In this document: positions 16,787 to 25,102 of the stretch, piece by piece
Layout of the letters: each line of letters begins with the position of its first letter
Numbering within the stretch: the stretch's first letter is position 1
Assembly: GCA_037138475.1 (NCBI GenBank)
Contig: JBAXII010000003.1
Span: 17,060 to 81,059, forward strand
From: JAGOLU01 sp037138475
GTDB taxonomy: Bacteria; Patescibacteriota; Microgenomatia; UBA1406; GWC2-37-13
Direction: 5' to 3'
Length of the DNA: 64,000 bases
Made by a program: the position numbers and the translations under genes
Notes under the pieces: model-generated
Seen by the model: only the letters and a program-made list of their open reading frames with translations
Told to the model about the DNA's origin: nothing
Database searches by the model: none

Positions 16787-18355
16787 ATGTTTTCACTTTC
16801 GTCTACTTTTTCTCGAATCCGCAACTCTATACAGAGATCTGATGTGCTTACTACGATTGGCATATGTGCCTTGTACTTCGTGACCAGACTCCTCAATATA
16901 CTTGCGCTACCCATATTTTCTGATGAGGGGATTTATATCCATTGGGCTATGACAGCTGCTACTGATCCAGCATGGAGATTTATATCACTCATTGACGGTA
17001 AGCAGCCGCTCCAGACATGGGGAACGATACCATTTATCAAGTTATTTCCCCAGTCCTATCTATTGGATGGACGCCTGTTTGCGGTTGTCACAGGATTTGT
17101 GGCACTGGTTGGCGTCATGTCACTGTGTGGGTACCTCTGGGGAAGGAAAGGGTATATTATCGGAGCATTTCTGTACATCTTTACACCCTACTTTCTGTTC
17201 TATGACAGACTTGCCCTCGTGGACTCTGCAGTCAATGCTGTAGCAATCTGGATATTTTTCTTCTCAATTGTCCTTGTCCGTACGCGTAGAATCGATGTTG
17301 CCCTTTTATTTGGATTGGTAGCAGGCATTGGTCTGCTCGCAAAATCTTCAGTTCTGATGTTTGTATTCCTTGCATCCCTTGCTCCGCTCATGACGCTGAA
17401 TTTCCAACGATATGGTCACCTTTTCACTGTGCTGAGAAAACAAAAAAAGCAGATAGTGGACTATATGTTTCTTTTCGCACTGGTGATGGGTATAGGAGTA
17501 GCAATGTATCTGACCCAAAAGTTCTTCTCACCTTTTTTCCATTACATAGCTGCCAAAAATCTAACATTTATATTATCACCAGCCGAGTGGCTTTCAAACC
17601 CATTTCAACTGTGGGCAAATAATATCGTCCTGGTACCCACCTATGTGATGTGGGAAAGTGGGTGGATACCAAGCGTATTGGGAATACTTGGCATTGCACA
17701 ACTCATCCACAAACGTGATCCTCTTGGATATTATGTATTGGCCTGGATCATCTTTCCGTTCTTATTCACCGTATCATTCAACAAAGTGCTCTATCCGCGC
17801 TATCTCGTGTTCTTTGCAGGGCTCCTGACCATTGGAGCAACCTCGTTTTTGGTTCATCTCAGTACGAGCTATCGCACAAAGATTTCTGCCTCTGTACTAG
17901 TCTTTCTTATAGCGATTTGCTATCCTCAGTGGTTTGCAGTCGAGCGCATTTCCCTTCCTGAGATTGATAGAGGTCAATATATTGTAGGTGGTACAGCCGT
18001 CTGGGGAGCGGAAGAACTCATACAAATTGTGAGGCAGCCTACGATTGACGGGCGTAAGTCTATAGTACTTGCCGAAGGCAACTTTGGTCTGATTGCCGAT
18101 GTCCTTGAGGTATTTAAAAGGCCAGGTGACAATATCGAGATATGGGGGAGATGGCCACTGAATGAGAGCGATATCCTTGAGGTGCAAAAAGAGGTAGGGA
18201 AAGCACATGTGTTTGTGGTCTTTTCACATCGTAAGGAGTTTCCTGTTGAGTGGGAACACAGTCTCTTGGAAAGATTGCGAGTGTTTGGCAAACCTGGGGT
18301 TGAAGATGGAGAAAAAGTATACCTATTTGGTGTAAAGCCACTCAAAAAAATATGA
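16787..18355 (+). CDS. GT39-like membrane glycosyltransferase
   Basis: 522 residues, about 11 membrane segments. First outside loop: LPIFSDEGIYIHWAMTA (about 41-57, the DE motif), then DGKQPLQTWG, in the position of the K-P-P block of ArnT relatives. A second acidic loop lies around YDRLALVDSAVNAVA. The C-terminal domain of about 120 residues is soluble and outside. Starts at ATG 16787 behind a TATAAT; ends in an ATGA overlap with the next gene, so the two are translationally coupled. Confidence 0.75.
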   Translation: MFSLSSTFSRIRNSIQRSDVLTTIGICALYFVTRLLNILALPIFSDEGIYIHWAMTAATDPAWRFISLIDGKQPLQTWGTIPFIKLFPQSYLLDGRLFAVVTGFVALVGVMSLCGYLWGRKGYIIGAFLYIFTPYFLFYDRLALVDSAVNAVAIWIFFFSIVLVRTRRIDVALLFGLVAGIGLLAKSSVLMFVFLASLAPLMTLNFQRYGHLFTVLRKQKKQIVDYMFLFALVMGIGVAMYLTQKFFSPFFHYIAAKNLTFILSPAEWLSNPFQLWANNIVLVPTYVMWESGWIPSVLGILGIAQLIHKRDPLGYYVLAWIIFPFLFTVSFNKVLYPRYLVFFAGLLTIGATSFLVHLSTSYRTKISASVLVFLIAICYPQWFAVERISLPEIDRGQYIVGGTAVWGAEELIQIVRQPTIDGRKSIVLAEGNFGLIADVLEVFKRPGDNIEIWGRWPLNESDILEVQKEVGKAHVFVVFSHRKEFPVEWEHSLLERLRVFGKPGVEDGEKVYLFGVKPLKKI

Positions 18356-19809
18356 GGTTCACTCGAACATATCTGGGAATATGCTTGCTAACGTGTGTCA
18401 TAGTGCTGATAGGCTATCAGCTCAATCCATGGCATGAAGCTTACTTCTCCTATCACGATGTGACCCAGCCTGCGCGGATCGAACAGTTTGCAAAGAATCT
18501 TCGCTCATTTCAATTTCCTACATCTGCCCCAGATATGAATTGGGGCGTGGGGTATCCCATATTTACCTTCTATGCGCCGACAGCATACTGGATCACTACA
18601 GCACTACACATTGGTGGACTGAGCATATCTCAAAGCATTAATGCCTCGTTTCTCCTCGCAATGATAGTAGCTGGGTGGGGGATGTATACATTAACGTTAG
18701 ATTCGTTTAAATCAAAACAGATAGCATTTGTTAGTGCATTGCTGTATAGCTCTTCTCCTTGGGTCGCCGTCGAGATATTTGTAAGAGGAAATTTGGCTGA
18801 AATGTGGTTTATCGCGCTCTTGCCGTGGGCGTGGGTGGTGATAAGGCGTGCGCAGATCATGACTTTTGCCGTTGTGGCGCTGTCTTTGGCACTCACGAGT
18901 CACAACGTGCTTTCTCCAGTACTTTTTGGTTGGACACTGATCTATGCGATTTTTCAAAATGAGAAGCGCACTGTGATACTCAAAATCATCGGGCTCGCGA
19001 GTCTAATGAGTGCGTATTTTTGGATTCCATTTATAGCAGATATTGGTAAAACATATGCATCTGAAGTGGCGCGGCTCACAGATTATCGGGATCATTTTCT
19101 CTGCCTGTCACAGCTTTGGACAGGGATGTGGGGATATGGAGGATCTGCTCCCGGTTGCATCGCTGATGGACAGAGCTTTATGATAGGTAAACTTCAAATA
19201 CTCTTTGGAGTAGGTGGAATGTTGCTCTATCTACGCCATGTGTATATCCAAAAAAGGGCACAGTGGTTTGAATTGATGCTCATGATAGTCTTGCTTGGAT
19301 CTGTGTGGCTTACCCTTCCAATCTCTCAATGGTTTTGGCAGATCGTCAGTCCCCTCCAGTCATTTCAATTTCCGTGGAGGTTTATTCTGTTTGCACTATT
19401 TTCGCTTTCGTACTTTGCAGGCTATCTAATCAAAATATGTAGCAAATCCCGTGTACTGCCTATCCTAACAGTAATCATTGCAATAACACTATTTATACAA
19501 AGCGATAGATTCTTCAATGGAGTTTTTAGGAGTAGATCAGATGCGCAGCAGTTTCATAGTACCTCATACATTCGCGAGGTTGCTGCATATAAAGTGCCCG
19601 AATATCTTCCGCGTACTGTCGACCGTACGCTGTGGCTGAATATGGGGAAAATCAAACCTTCTGAGAGTCAAATCGCTGAGCTAAAACGCCAATATACTGG
19701 CTATAAACCATCTCTCATGCTGTACACTATCTCTCGGTTCATATCTATTGCAACTCTTTTGTGCCTTTTATGTCTGACACGCTTCACCGCAACACGAAAA
19801 AGAGCTTGA
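18352..19809 (+). CDS. PTPS-related/YfhO-like membrane protein
   Basis: 485 residues, about 12 membrane segments. Family markers: YHDVTQPARIEQFAKNL (about 34-50), VGYPIFTFYAPTAYW, FVRGNLAEMWFIALLPWAW and a Cys-containing outer loop FLCLSQLWTGMWGYGG with PGC. The same blocks occur in the protein at 39604-41400. These resemble the membrane family annotated as 6-pyruvoyl-tetrahydropterin synthase-related (PF10131), a GT-C-like family with no real link to pterins. Function inferred: lipid-linked sugar transfer in surface glycan assembly. Overlaps the upstream gene by four bases and the flippase start by 40 bases. Confidence 0.6.
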   Translation: MRFTRTYLGICLLTCVIVLIGYQLNPWHEAYFSYHDVTQPARIEQFAKNLRSFQFPTSAPDMNWGVGYPIFTFYAPTAYWITTALHIGGLSISQSINASFLLAMIVAGWGMYTLTLDSFKSKQIAFVSALLYSSSPWVAVEIFVRGNLAEMWFIALLPWAWVVIRRAQIMTFAVVALSLALTSHNVLSPVLFGWTLIYAIFQNEKRTVILKIIGLASLMSAYFWIPFIADIGKTYASEVARLTDYRDHFLCLSQLWTGMWGYGGSAPGCIADGQSFMIGKLQILFGVGGMLLYLRHVYIQKRAQWFELMLMIVLLGSVWLTLPISQWFWQIVSPLQSFQFPWRFILFALFSLSYFAGYLIKICSKSRVLPILTVIIAITLFIQSDRFFNGVFRSRSDAQQFHSTSYIREVAAYKVPEYLPRTVDRTLWLNMGKIKPSESQIAELKRQYTGYKPSLMLYTISRFISIATLLCLLCLTRFTATRKRA

Positions 19810-21032
19810 TATCACTTTTTTTTCAGAGTGGGTACTCAGCAGTGCTGGGACTCATCGCGAGCATCATCATCACTGCTCTTGAAGCAAAGTCTGTGTTTGG
19901 TATCTATGCGACGACACTCGCAACGATAGGTATATTTAACTATCTCTCTGATATCGGTCTCGCTGGTGCACTCATACAGAAAAAGGAGATTGCCAAAGAC
20001 GACTTGAAGACAGTATTTACGATCCAACAGACCTTGATCGTGATTCTCGTGACCATTGGATTTGTAGGCACTTCATTTGTCGAATCGTATTACAAGCTTC
20101 CTCCGGACGCACACCTCTTATACTGGTCGGTTCTCATAGGTTTTTTTATCTCATCACTGAAAACTATTCCTTCGGTACTTCTGGAGCGGGCAGTAGATTT
20201 CCCAAAACTGGTACGAGTGCAGATCATTGAAAATACCTTATTTTACTTTCTCGTTTCTGTTTTCATCATCGCTGGGATGGGACTCAAAAGCTTTGCGATC
20301 GCACTCCTTGCTCGCTCGATCATCGGCACAATCCTGGTATATAGGTATTCACCATGGACCATCACGGTGGGTATATCTCTGAGCTCGCTTCGCGAGCTCC
20401 TCTCCTTTGGAGTCCCCTTTCAACTAAACTCACTTCTTGCGCTGGTGAAGGATGAGTTTGTCACATTATTTCTCGGGCGCATGCTCGGACTCGCGGCGCT
20501 GGGCGAGATCATGTGGGCAAAAAAGTGGGCTGAGGCACCCATCCGCATCATCATGGATAATGTCTCAAAGGTCCTCTTTCCCATCTTCTCTCGTCTCCAG
20601 GATGACAAAGAGCGCCTCAAGAAAACTATTGTGATGACTATCTGGGCACAGACGCTCATCCTCGGGCCAGTGCTCCTGGTTCTCGCATTTGCAATGCCCT
20701 ATATCATCCACATCATCCCCAAGTACTCAAAGTGGGAGTCAGCTATACCGATGTTTCAGCTCTTCTGCATCTCAGCATTTCTCTCAACTCTCTCCACTCC
20801 CTTTATGAATATATTCAATGCTCTGAAAAAGCCCAAGATCCCGCTTGCCTTTATGCTGTATTGGACCGTGATGACATGGGTGTTGACGCCTATTGCGATA
20901 CGCATGATGGGAGCTATAGGATTTGTATATGTGCAGGTCTTCCTCTCCAGTACGTGCTTTGTAGTCATGGCTGTCGCGCGCAAGTATCTTCAGATTGATC
21001 TACTGAAAAATCCATTCCGCACCACCCGATAG
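19770..21032 (+). CDS. Polysaccharide flippase (Wzx/PST, MOP superfamily)
   Basis: 420 residues, about 12 membrane segments. Polysaccharide-transporter signature at the N terminus (KKSLISLFFQSGYSAVLGLI, then IFNYLSDIGLAGALIQKKEI) and mid-protein FGVPFQLNSLLALVKDEF. Flips a lipid-linked oligosaccharide from the inner to the outer face, bridging cytoplasmic assembly and outside GT-C extension. An upstream GTG would add three residues; ATG 19770 is preferred. Last gene of the plus-strand run from 16787. Confidence 0.8.
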   Translation: MSDTLHRNTKKSLISLFFQSGYSAVLGLIASIIITALEAKSVFGIYATTLATIGIFNYLSDIGLAGALIQKKEIAKDDLKTVFTIQQTLIVILVTIGFVGTSFVESYYKLPPDAHLLYWSVLIGFFISSLKTIPSVLLERAVDFPKLVRVQIIENTLFYFLVSVFIIAGMGLKSFAIALLARSIIGTILVYRYSPWTITVGISLSSLRELLSFGVPFQLNSLLALVKDEFVTLFLGRMLGLAALGEIMWAKKWAEAPIRIIMDNVSKVLFPIFSRLQDDKERLKKTIVMTIWAQTLILGPVLLVLAFAMPYIIHIIPKYSKWESAIPMFQLFCISAFLSTLSTPFMNIFNALKKPKIPLAFMLYWTVMTWVLTPIAIRMMGAIGFVYVQVFLSSTCFVVMAVARKYLQIDLLKNPFRTTR

Positions 21033-21037
21033 GAGGT

Positions 21038-21751
21038 TTATCGAGAGTTGAATGATATTTTCAAAATAAACTGTAGAAGTTGCAGCTGTCGTCGCCATCT
21101 CCATGGTTGAGTGATCAGGCGATAAAGCCATTCGAGTCCAAAGGAGCGAATCAAAGTAGGGGCACGTCTGACGTGTCCCGATAACATATCAAACGCACCA
21201 CCGACTCCCATACATACGGTGTGAGGAAACAATTGCTTGTGGTTTTCGATCCAAAGCTCTTGGATGGGACTTCCAAAGGCGACAAAAAGCAGATCAGGTG
21301 AGAGGCGAGCTACTTTTTCAGCAAGTTGAGAGTCTGAAGGATCTGCGTCGTCTATGGCATCGATACTGAGATTTGCAAAGCGCACTTGATAGTGGTGAGC
21401 GAGTTGGCTTGCGACACCGCCTCTTCCCCCCAAAAGGCAGATACGCATCTTTTTAGCACTCCTTCCATGCTGCTGGATGAGCCTATCCATAAGATCCACT
21501 CCCGTCACCCGCTCCCAGCCTTTTTGATATTCACCAGTCCATCGGCTGGCGAGGAGGACTCCGGTGCCATCAATGATCTGCATCGAGTCTGTCGCTAGAA
21601 CTTTTGCAAACGTTGTATCAGTTTGTGCGGCCATAATATTTTCAGGATTTAGCGAGACTACATGCATGAATCTTTTATCACGCACGGCAGATAAAATTGT
21701 TGCCACAGCCGCGGCCATAGTAGGTGCTGGGTGCAGGGGGATAGTGAGCAT
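21038..21751 (-). CDS. WecG/TagA/CpsF family (GT26) glycosyltransferase
   Basis: 237 residues. Adds the second sugar (ManNAc/ManNAcA-like or glucose in known members) to an undecaprenyl-linked acceptor. Family blocks: VVSLNPENIMAAQTD (about 31-45), IDGTGVLLASRW (catalytic-type Asp), FVAFGSPIQELWIENH, VGGAFDMLSGHVRRAP and FGLEWLYRLITQPWRW. Complete, no membrane span but a basic C terminus that could dock at the membrane. Convergent with the flippase gene and divergent from the next GT2, from a short shared promoter region. Confidence 0.9.
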   Translation of the reverse strand: MLTIPLHPAPTMAAAVATILSAVRDKRFMHVVSLNPENIMAAQTDTTFAKVLATDSMQIIDGTGVLLASRWTGEYQKGWERVTGVDLMDRLIQQHGRSAKKMRICLLGGRGGVASQLAHHYQVRFANLSIDAIDDADPSDSQLAEKVARLSPDLLFVAFGSPIQELWIENHKQLFPHTVCMGVGGAFDMLSGHVRRAPTLIRSFGLEWLYRLITQPWRWRRQLQLLQFILKISFNSR

Positions 21752-21759
21752 TTGGACAA

Positions 21760-21765
21760 ATTATA
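21760..21765 (-). promoter_or_regulatory. -10 element of the GT26 gene
   Basis: TATAAT on the minus strand, eight bases before the ATG at 21751; leaderless arrangement. Confidence 0.55.
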
Positions 21766-21824
21766 GTGGATACTCGACTCAAGATGAGGTCAATGGAGTC
21801 CTGTTTGGTACATCAAAGGGGTGG

Positions 21825-21830
21825 TATACT
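21825..21830 (+). promoter_or_regulatory. -10 element of the GT2 gene at 21839
   Basis: TATACT ending eight bases before the ATG at 21839. Confidence 0.5.
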
Positions 21831-21838
21831 ATCTAAAT

Positions 21839-22765
21839 ATGCAGATAACTTCACTCATCGTGGCCGAGGGTATGTGCCCCGATATACACTTGACGCTCGG
21901 GAGCGTCAAAGAGCTCTCTATGGAGATAGTGGTAGTCGACATCGGCATGAACAAACAGGTGAGAAAAATGATAACTACTGAGTATCCTGCCATCGTATGG
22001 CAAGAGATGGAGAAGCCTGAATATGTCGAGCTGATACGTCAGAAGACATTTCAGTTGGCGAGCTGTCCGTGGATCATGCTCCTGGATCCTGATGAATATA
22101 TATCTCCAGGCCTAGTCACTTTTATCAAGCAGACAAATGAAGATCAAACGAGCTCGTACTTCCGTTTTCCCCGCCAAAACTATATCTTTGGCAAGTGGAT
22201 CGCTCACAGTCGCTGGTGGCCAGACTACCAGATCAGACTGTTCAAAAAAGATAGTATCAACTGGCCCACGACGCTCCATGCCCAACCGACGCTCATCGGC
22301 AATGGGTATCTTGTCGGTGCTTTTGAAGATGAGAAGCTTGAGATGAATGCGAGTGCGATCGTCCATCATAACTATACCAATGTCACCCAATATCTTGAAA
22401 AAGCCATCCGATATGCGCGCGTAGAGGCTGAGGGGATGAATGCAACTGACGAACAATACACGATAGTGGATGCATGTAAAAAGGCAACGGGCGAGTTTAT
22501 CTCCCGTTTCTTTTCTGATCGTGGATATCGAGATGGAGTGCACGGATTTGCACTAGCGATCCTGCAGATGTTTTATTCGCTCTTGGTATACCTTTTTTTC
22601 TGGGAGAAAAATGGATACCCACCATCATCCCAGGTACAGATTATGAAGGCGGTGAAGCAGTTGTTCGTCACTACTTCAAAAGAGACCTATTATTGGCTCC
22701 ATAGATCAAAGTTAGTGAAGGGGATGGAGGGTGTGGTCACACGAGTCAAGGCGAGAGTGATGTAA
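21839..22765 (+). CDS. Family 2 glycosyltransferase (WaaE/KdtX-like)
   Basis: 308 residues. Core: MLLDPDEYISPGL (metal-binding DxDE, about 80-92), FRFPRQNYIFGKWIAHSRWW, PDYQIRLFKKD and HHNY. The same R-x-P-R-x-N-x-x-x-G...W..PDxQIRL layout appears in the GT2 at 45699-46475. The N-terminal half of the usual nucleotide domain is compressed and divergent (VVVDIGMN in the place of a DxGSxD motif). A hydrophobic patch around FALAILQMFYSLLVYLFF suggests membrane association. Start set by the -10 box. Confidence 0.75.
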   Translation: MQITSLIVAEGMCPDIHLTLGSVKELSMEIVVVDIGMNKQVRKMITTEYPAIVWQEMEKPEYVELIRQKTFQLASCPWIMLLDPDEYISPGLVTFIKQTNEDQTSSYFRFPRQNYIFGKWIAHSRWWPDYQIRLFKKDSINWPTTLHAQPTLIGNGYLVGAFEDEKLEMNASAIVHHNYTNVTQYLEKAIRYARVEAEGMNATDEQYTIVDACKKATGEFISRFFSDRGYRDGVHGFALAILQMFYSLLVYLFFWEKNGYPPSSQVQIMKAVKQLFVTTSKETYYWLHRSKLVKGMEGVVTRVKARVM

Positions 22766-22811
22766 GTCGACTCAAGCGATTTGAATTTTAATCGTCATAC
22801 AATGGAATGCC

Positions 22812-24551
22812 TCATTTCAAGTCGGCCTTGACCATTCGAGTACGGAAAAGTAGAAATATAAATGCCGCCAGAGAAATCAGGGATATATATTTCCCCCACT
22901 GTCTCACCTTAGTATCCTCGTAAATGACAAGAACTTCATGCTTACCCGGAGGCACTTGAAATGTGATGACGCCACGATAGGAAGGATCTTGAAACTGGAT
23001 CTCGGTATCAGCACCATCTATATACACATTCCATCCGGGAAAGTAAAAGGTATGATCGTTTACAAGCACTTCAGTATCTGCGTGTATGAGATACCTCCTG
23101 CTCGCATTCTTCAAAATCCTCTTTTCTATAGTTCCTTTACCCGACATGATCAGTGCCTTTTCTGGCACCACTGGATAGCTTCTAGAATCTATAGTCCACT
23201 TTGGTTGTACCATCAGGCCATGGTAGTTCTCCTTTGAAAAGAAAAAGTTCCCCATTGGAATATGCGTATAATTCTTGCCATATATCTGGGGAAATTGGAG
23301 TGTAACTATCAGTACAGAAAGAATGCTCAATATCAAAAGAGAAATGAATTTCCTATGTGAAATTGAATCATAAAGAAATGCGATGATTATCGCAAAGAAG
23401 AAATAGTACACAGATAAAAAGCGTGATGGTATCTGAATGCTTCCCAACAGGGAAATATGAGCATACAAGTATTCAGTCAACGACGAGCTCAGAAGAAAGG
23501 CTATACTTGCACAACCAACTGATAGAACGAATATGCGTTTTGCAATGTCGGATGAAAAGGAGATTCTAAAATAGTTTGTAACTCGATTTGATCCAGGGAT
23601 TATGCGCATGCGCATAAGTAGCCAGATCACTGCACAGATTCCAATCACGATGACAAGGATTACCTCGAGTTTGCCAAAGCTAATATCTGCGCATCTCCAG
23701 AAAATGTAGTTGAGTTCTGTGCACGCATATCTCAATGATGGGCTTGATATGGCAGCCCAATCAACTGATTGGTCGTAGACTAATAAGTTATTATTCGCAC
23801 CCATGTAGAGGTACTTGCTTTCTAGTTTGAGAGGGAGCAGGTAGTAGGCTGATAACGCACCAGCAGCAATGAGTGATATTCCCACTCCCCAAATGTGCGT
23901 ACGACTATCTTTGAAAATGCCTACTGACAGGATGAGTATAAATGGAATATAGAGAATAAGTGACATGGGGTGGGAAAGGATGAGGAGAGTGAAAAGGATA
24001 GTGAGCAAAAAGTAAGAGCTTGGGCGATGATCCCTCTGTATCCGTATGAGTGCAATGAGTATATAGGCTATCCAGATAGTCATAAAAAGCTCTGGCATTG
24101 CTCCGCGCACATAGATATTTGTAATGCGATAGGTTGCAAATGTATAGATGGTAGTTGCGACGAGTGCGGCTTCAGAGGAGACCAAAAGAATCAGAAGCAG
24201 ATACACCCCAACAGCTGAACCTATAAGCGCTATCAGAATGAGTAAGTAATATGAGGTGAGAGGGTTATGAGTGATAAAGGTGAGAAGTCCCCCCAGATAG
24301 TTGGGGACTTGGTGGGCAATGGTGCCAAGAGGGAGTCCGTAGTTTGCGAATTTGTCTGCCCACATCACAGGGAACTCACCATCGCCGAGTGCTTTGTAAA
24401 ACTGCGAGATGGTCAGTATGTGGGCATTTGCATCGAGCATCGCAGCCTTTGTACCATACAAGAATGGTTCAAGCATCATGATGCAGTTGAGTGCCGTTAT
24501 CAAAAGCAGCTGGGGCAAATGGCTCAGTATGGCGATCTTTCTATTGCTCAT
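22812..24551 (-). CDS. YfhO/PTPS-related large membrane protein
   Basis: 579 residues, 12-13 membrane segments plus an outer C-terminal domain. Near the N terminus LDANAHILTISQFYKAL takes the place of the HDxxQPARI block of its relatives, and VRGAMPELFMTIWIAY matches their RGxLAE block. The C-terminal beta domain has the YfhO hallmark FYFPGWNVYIDG (about 519-530) and PPGKHEVLVIYEDTK. YfhO-like proteins are implicated in glycosylation of wall or lipid polymers. Transcribed from the symmetric promoter shared with the small gene at 24576. Confidence 0.65.
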   Translation of the reverse strand: MSNRKIAILSHLPQLLLITALNCIMMLEPFLYGTKAAMLDANAHILTISQFYKALGDGEFPVMWADKFANYGLPLGTIAHQVPNYLGGLLTFITHNPLTSYYLLILIALIGSAVGVYLLLILLVSSEAALVATTIYTFATYRITNIYVRGAMPELFMTIWIAYILIALIRIQRDHRPSSYFLLTILFTLLILSHPMSLILYIPFILILSVGIFKDSRTHIWGVGISLIAAGALSAYYLLPLKLESKYLYMGANNNLLVYDQSVDWAAISSPSLRYACTELNYIFWRCADISFGKLEVILVIVIGICAVIWLLMRMRIIPGSNRVTNYFRISFSSDIAKRIFVLSVGCASIAFLLSSSLTEYLYAHISLLGSIQIPSRFLSVYYFFFAIIIAFLYDSISHRKFISLLILSILSVLIVTLQFPQIYGKNYTHIPMGNFFFSKENYHGLMVQPKWTIDSRSYPVVPEKALIMSGKGTIEKRILKNASRRYLIHADTEVLVNDHTFYFPGWNVYIDGADTEIQFQDPSYRGVITFQVPPGKHEVLVIYEDTKVRQWGKYISLISLAAFIFLLFRTRMVKADLK

Positions 24552-24558
24552 CTAGTGG

Positions 24559-24566
24559 ATTATAAT
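24559..24566. promoter_or_regulatory. Symmetric bidirectional -10 (ATTATAAT)
   Basis: The self-complementary octamer ATTATAAT offers TATAAT on both strands. The plus-strand -10 ends nine bases before the ATG at 24576; the minus-strand -10 ends seven bases before the ATG at 24551. Only 24 bases separate the two start codons, so both messages would be essentially leaderless. Confidence 0.6.
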
Positions 24567-24575
24567 ATCACAGCG

Positions 24576-25094
24576 ATGGATATACAAAAAATAAAGATGG
24601 CGATTACGGGGACAGTCCTCGTATTTGGCGTCCTTTTCCTCTTAGGCAAGACCAGTTTGATTCTAAACCCTCTCTCCAGAAAGATATATTTTGATTCGTA
24701 CATCTCAAAACTACGCTCTGATAAATCGATTGATGCCGCTGCTTTTTGGGAGTTTCGCGACTTCTACAGCTCTCAGAGCTTGACTTTTTCCAGTGAAGCC
24801 ATTCTGAAAGGTGAGCCATTTCTCACATTTTATACCCCTGTGATTCAAAGCAAGGACTATCTACAGTCAGGTGGATTGCGCTCACCTAATATGCGTATAA
24901 TACCCTCAGGTGCAGAGGTAATCATTCAAACAGACAGTGAACTGGTGTATCTAGAAGGAAACAAGCTGGTTATGAGATTCACAAAGACCATCGAAGAGAT
25001 GAAAAAAGTAAATGGCTTTTTTAGTTACTTCGGAGTTGATTTAGAGAAATATAAGGATCACCAGTGGTACAACGAAACGAGTGTTACTAACTAG
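24576..25094 (+). CDS. Unknown single-pass membrane protein
   Basis: 172 residues. I do not recognise a family. One N-terminal membrane segment (about 9-31, ITGTVLVFGVLFLLG) is followed by a polar extracytoplasmic domain with a mixed alpha/beta look, containing FWEFRDFYSSQSLTFSS and a VIIQTDSELVYLEGN region. Faces the YfhO-like gene head to head and runs into the GT39 gene at 25103 with eight bases between, so it may be a partner or substrate of these enzymes (inference). Start fixed by the TATAAT nine bases upstream. Confidence 0.6.
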   Translation: MDIQKIKMAITGTVLVFGVLFLLGKTSLILNPLSRKIYFDSYISKLRSDKSIDAAAFWEFRDFYSSQSLTFSSEAILKGEPFLTFYTPVIQSKDYLQSGGLRSPNMRIIPSGAEVIIQTDSELVYLEGNKLVMRFTKTIEEMKKVNGFFSYFGVDLEKYKDHQWYNETSVTN

Positions 25095-25102
25095 TGGTTC
25101 CA

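Noticed and set aside
24267..24575. Longer upstream start for the 172-residue protein
   Set aside because: It lies antisense to the YfhO-like gene and crosses the symmetric promoter; MDIQKIK at 24576 is nine bases after TATAAT.
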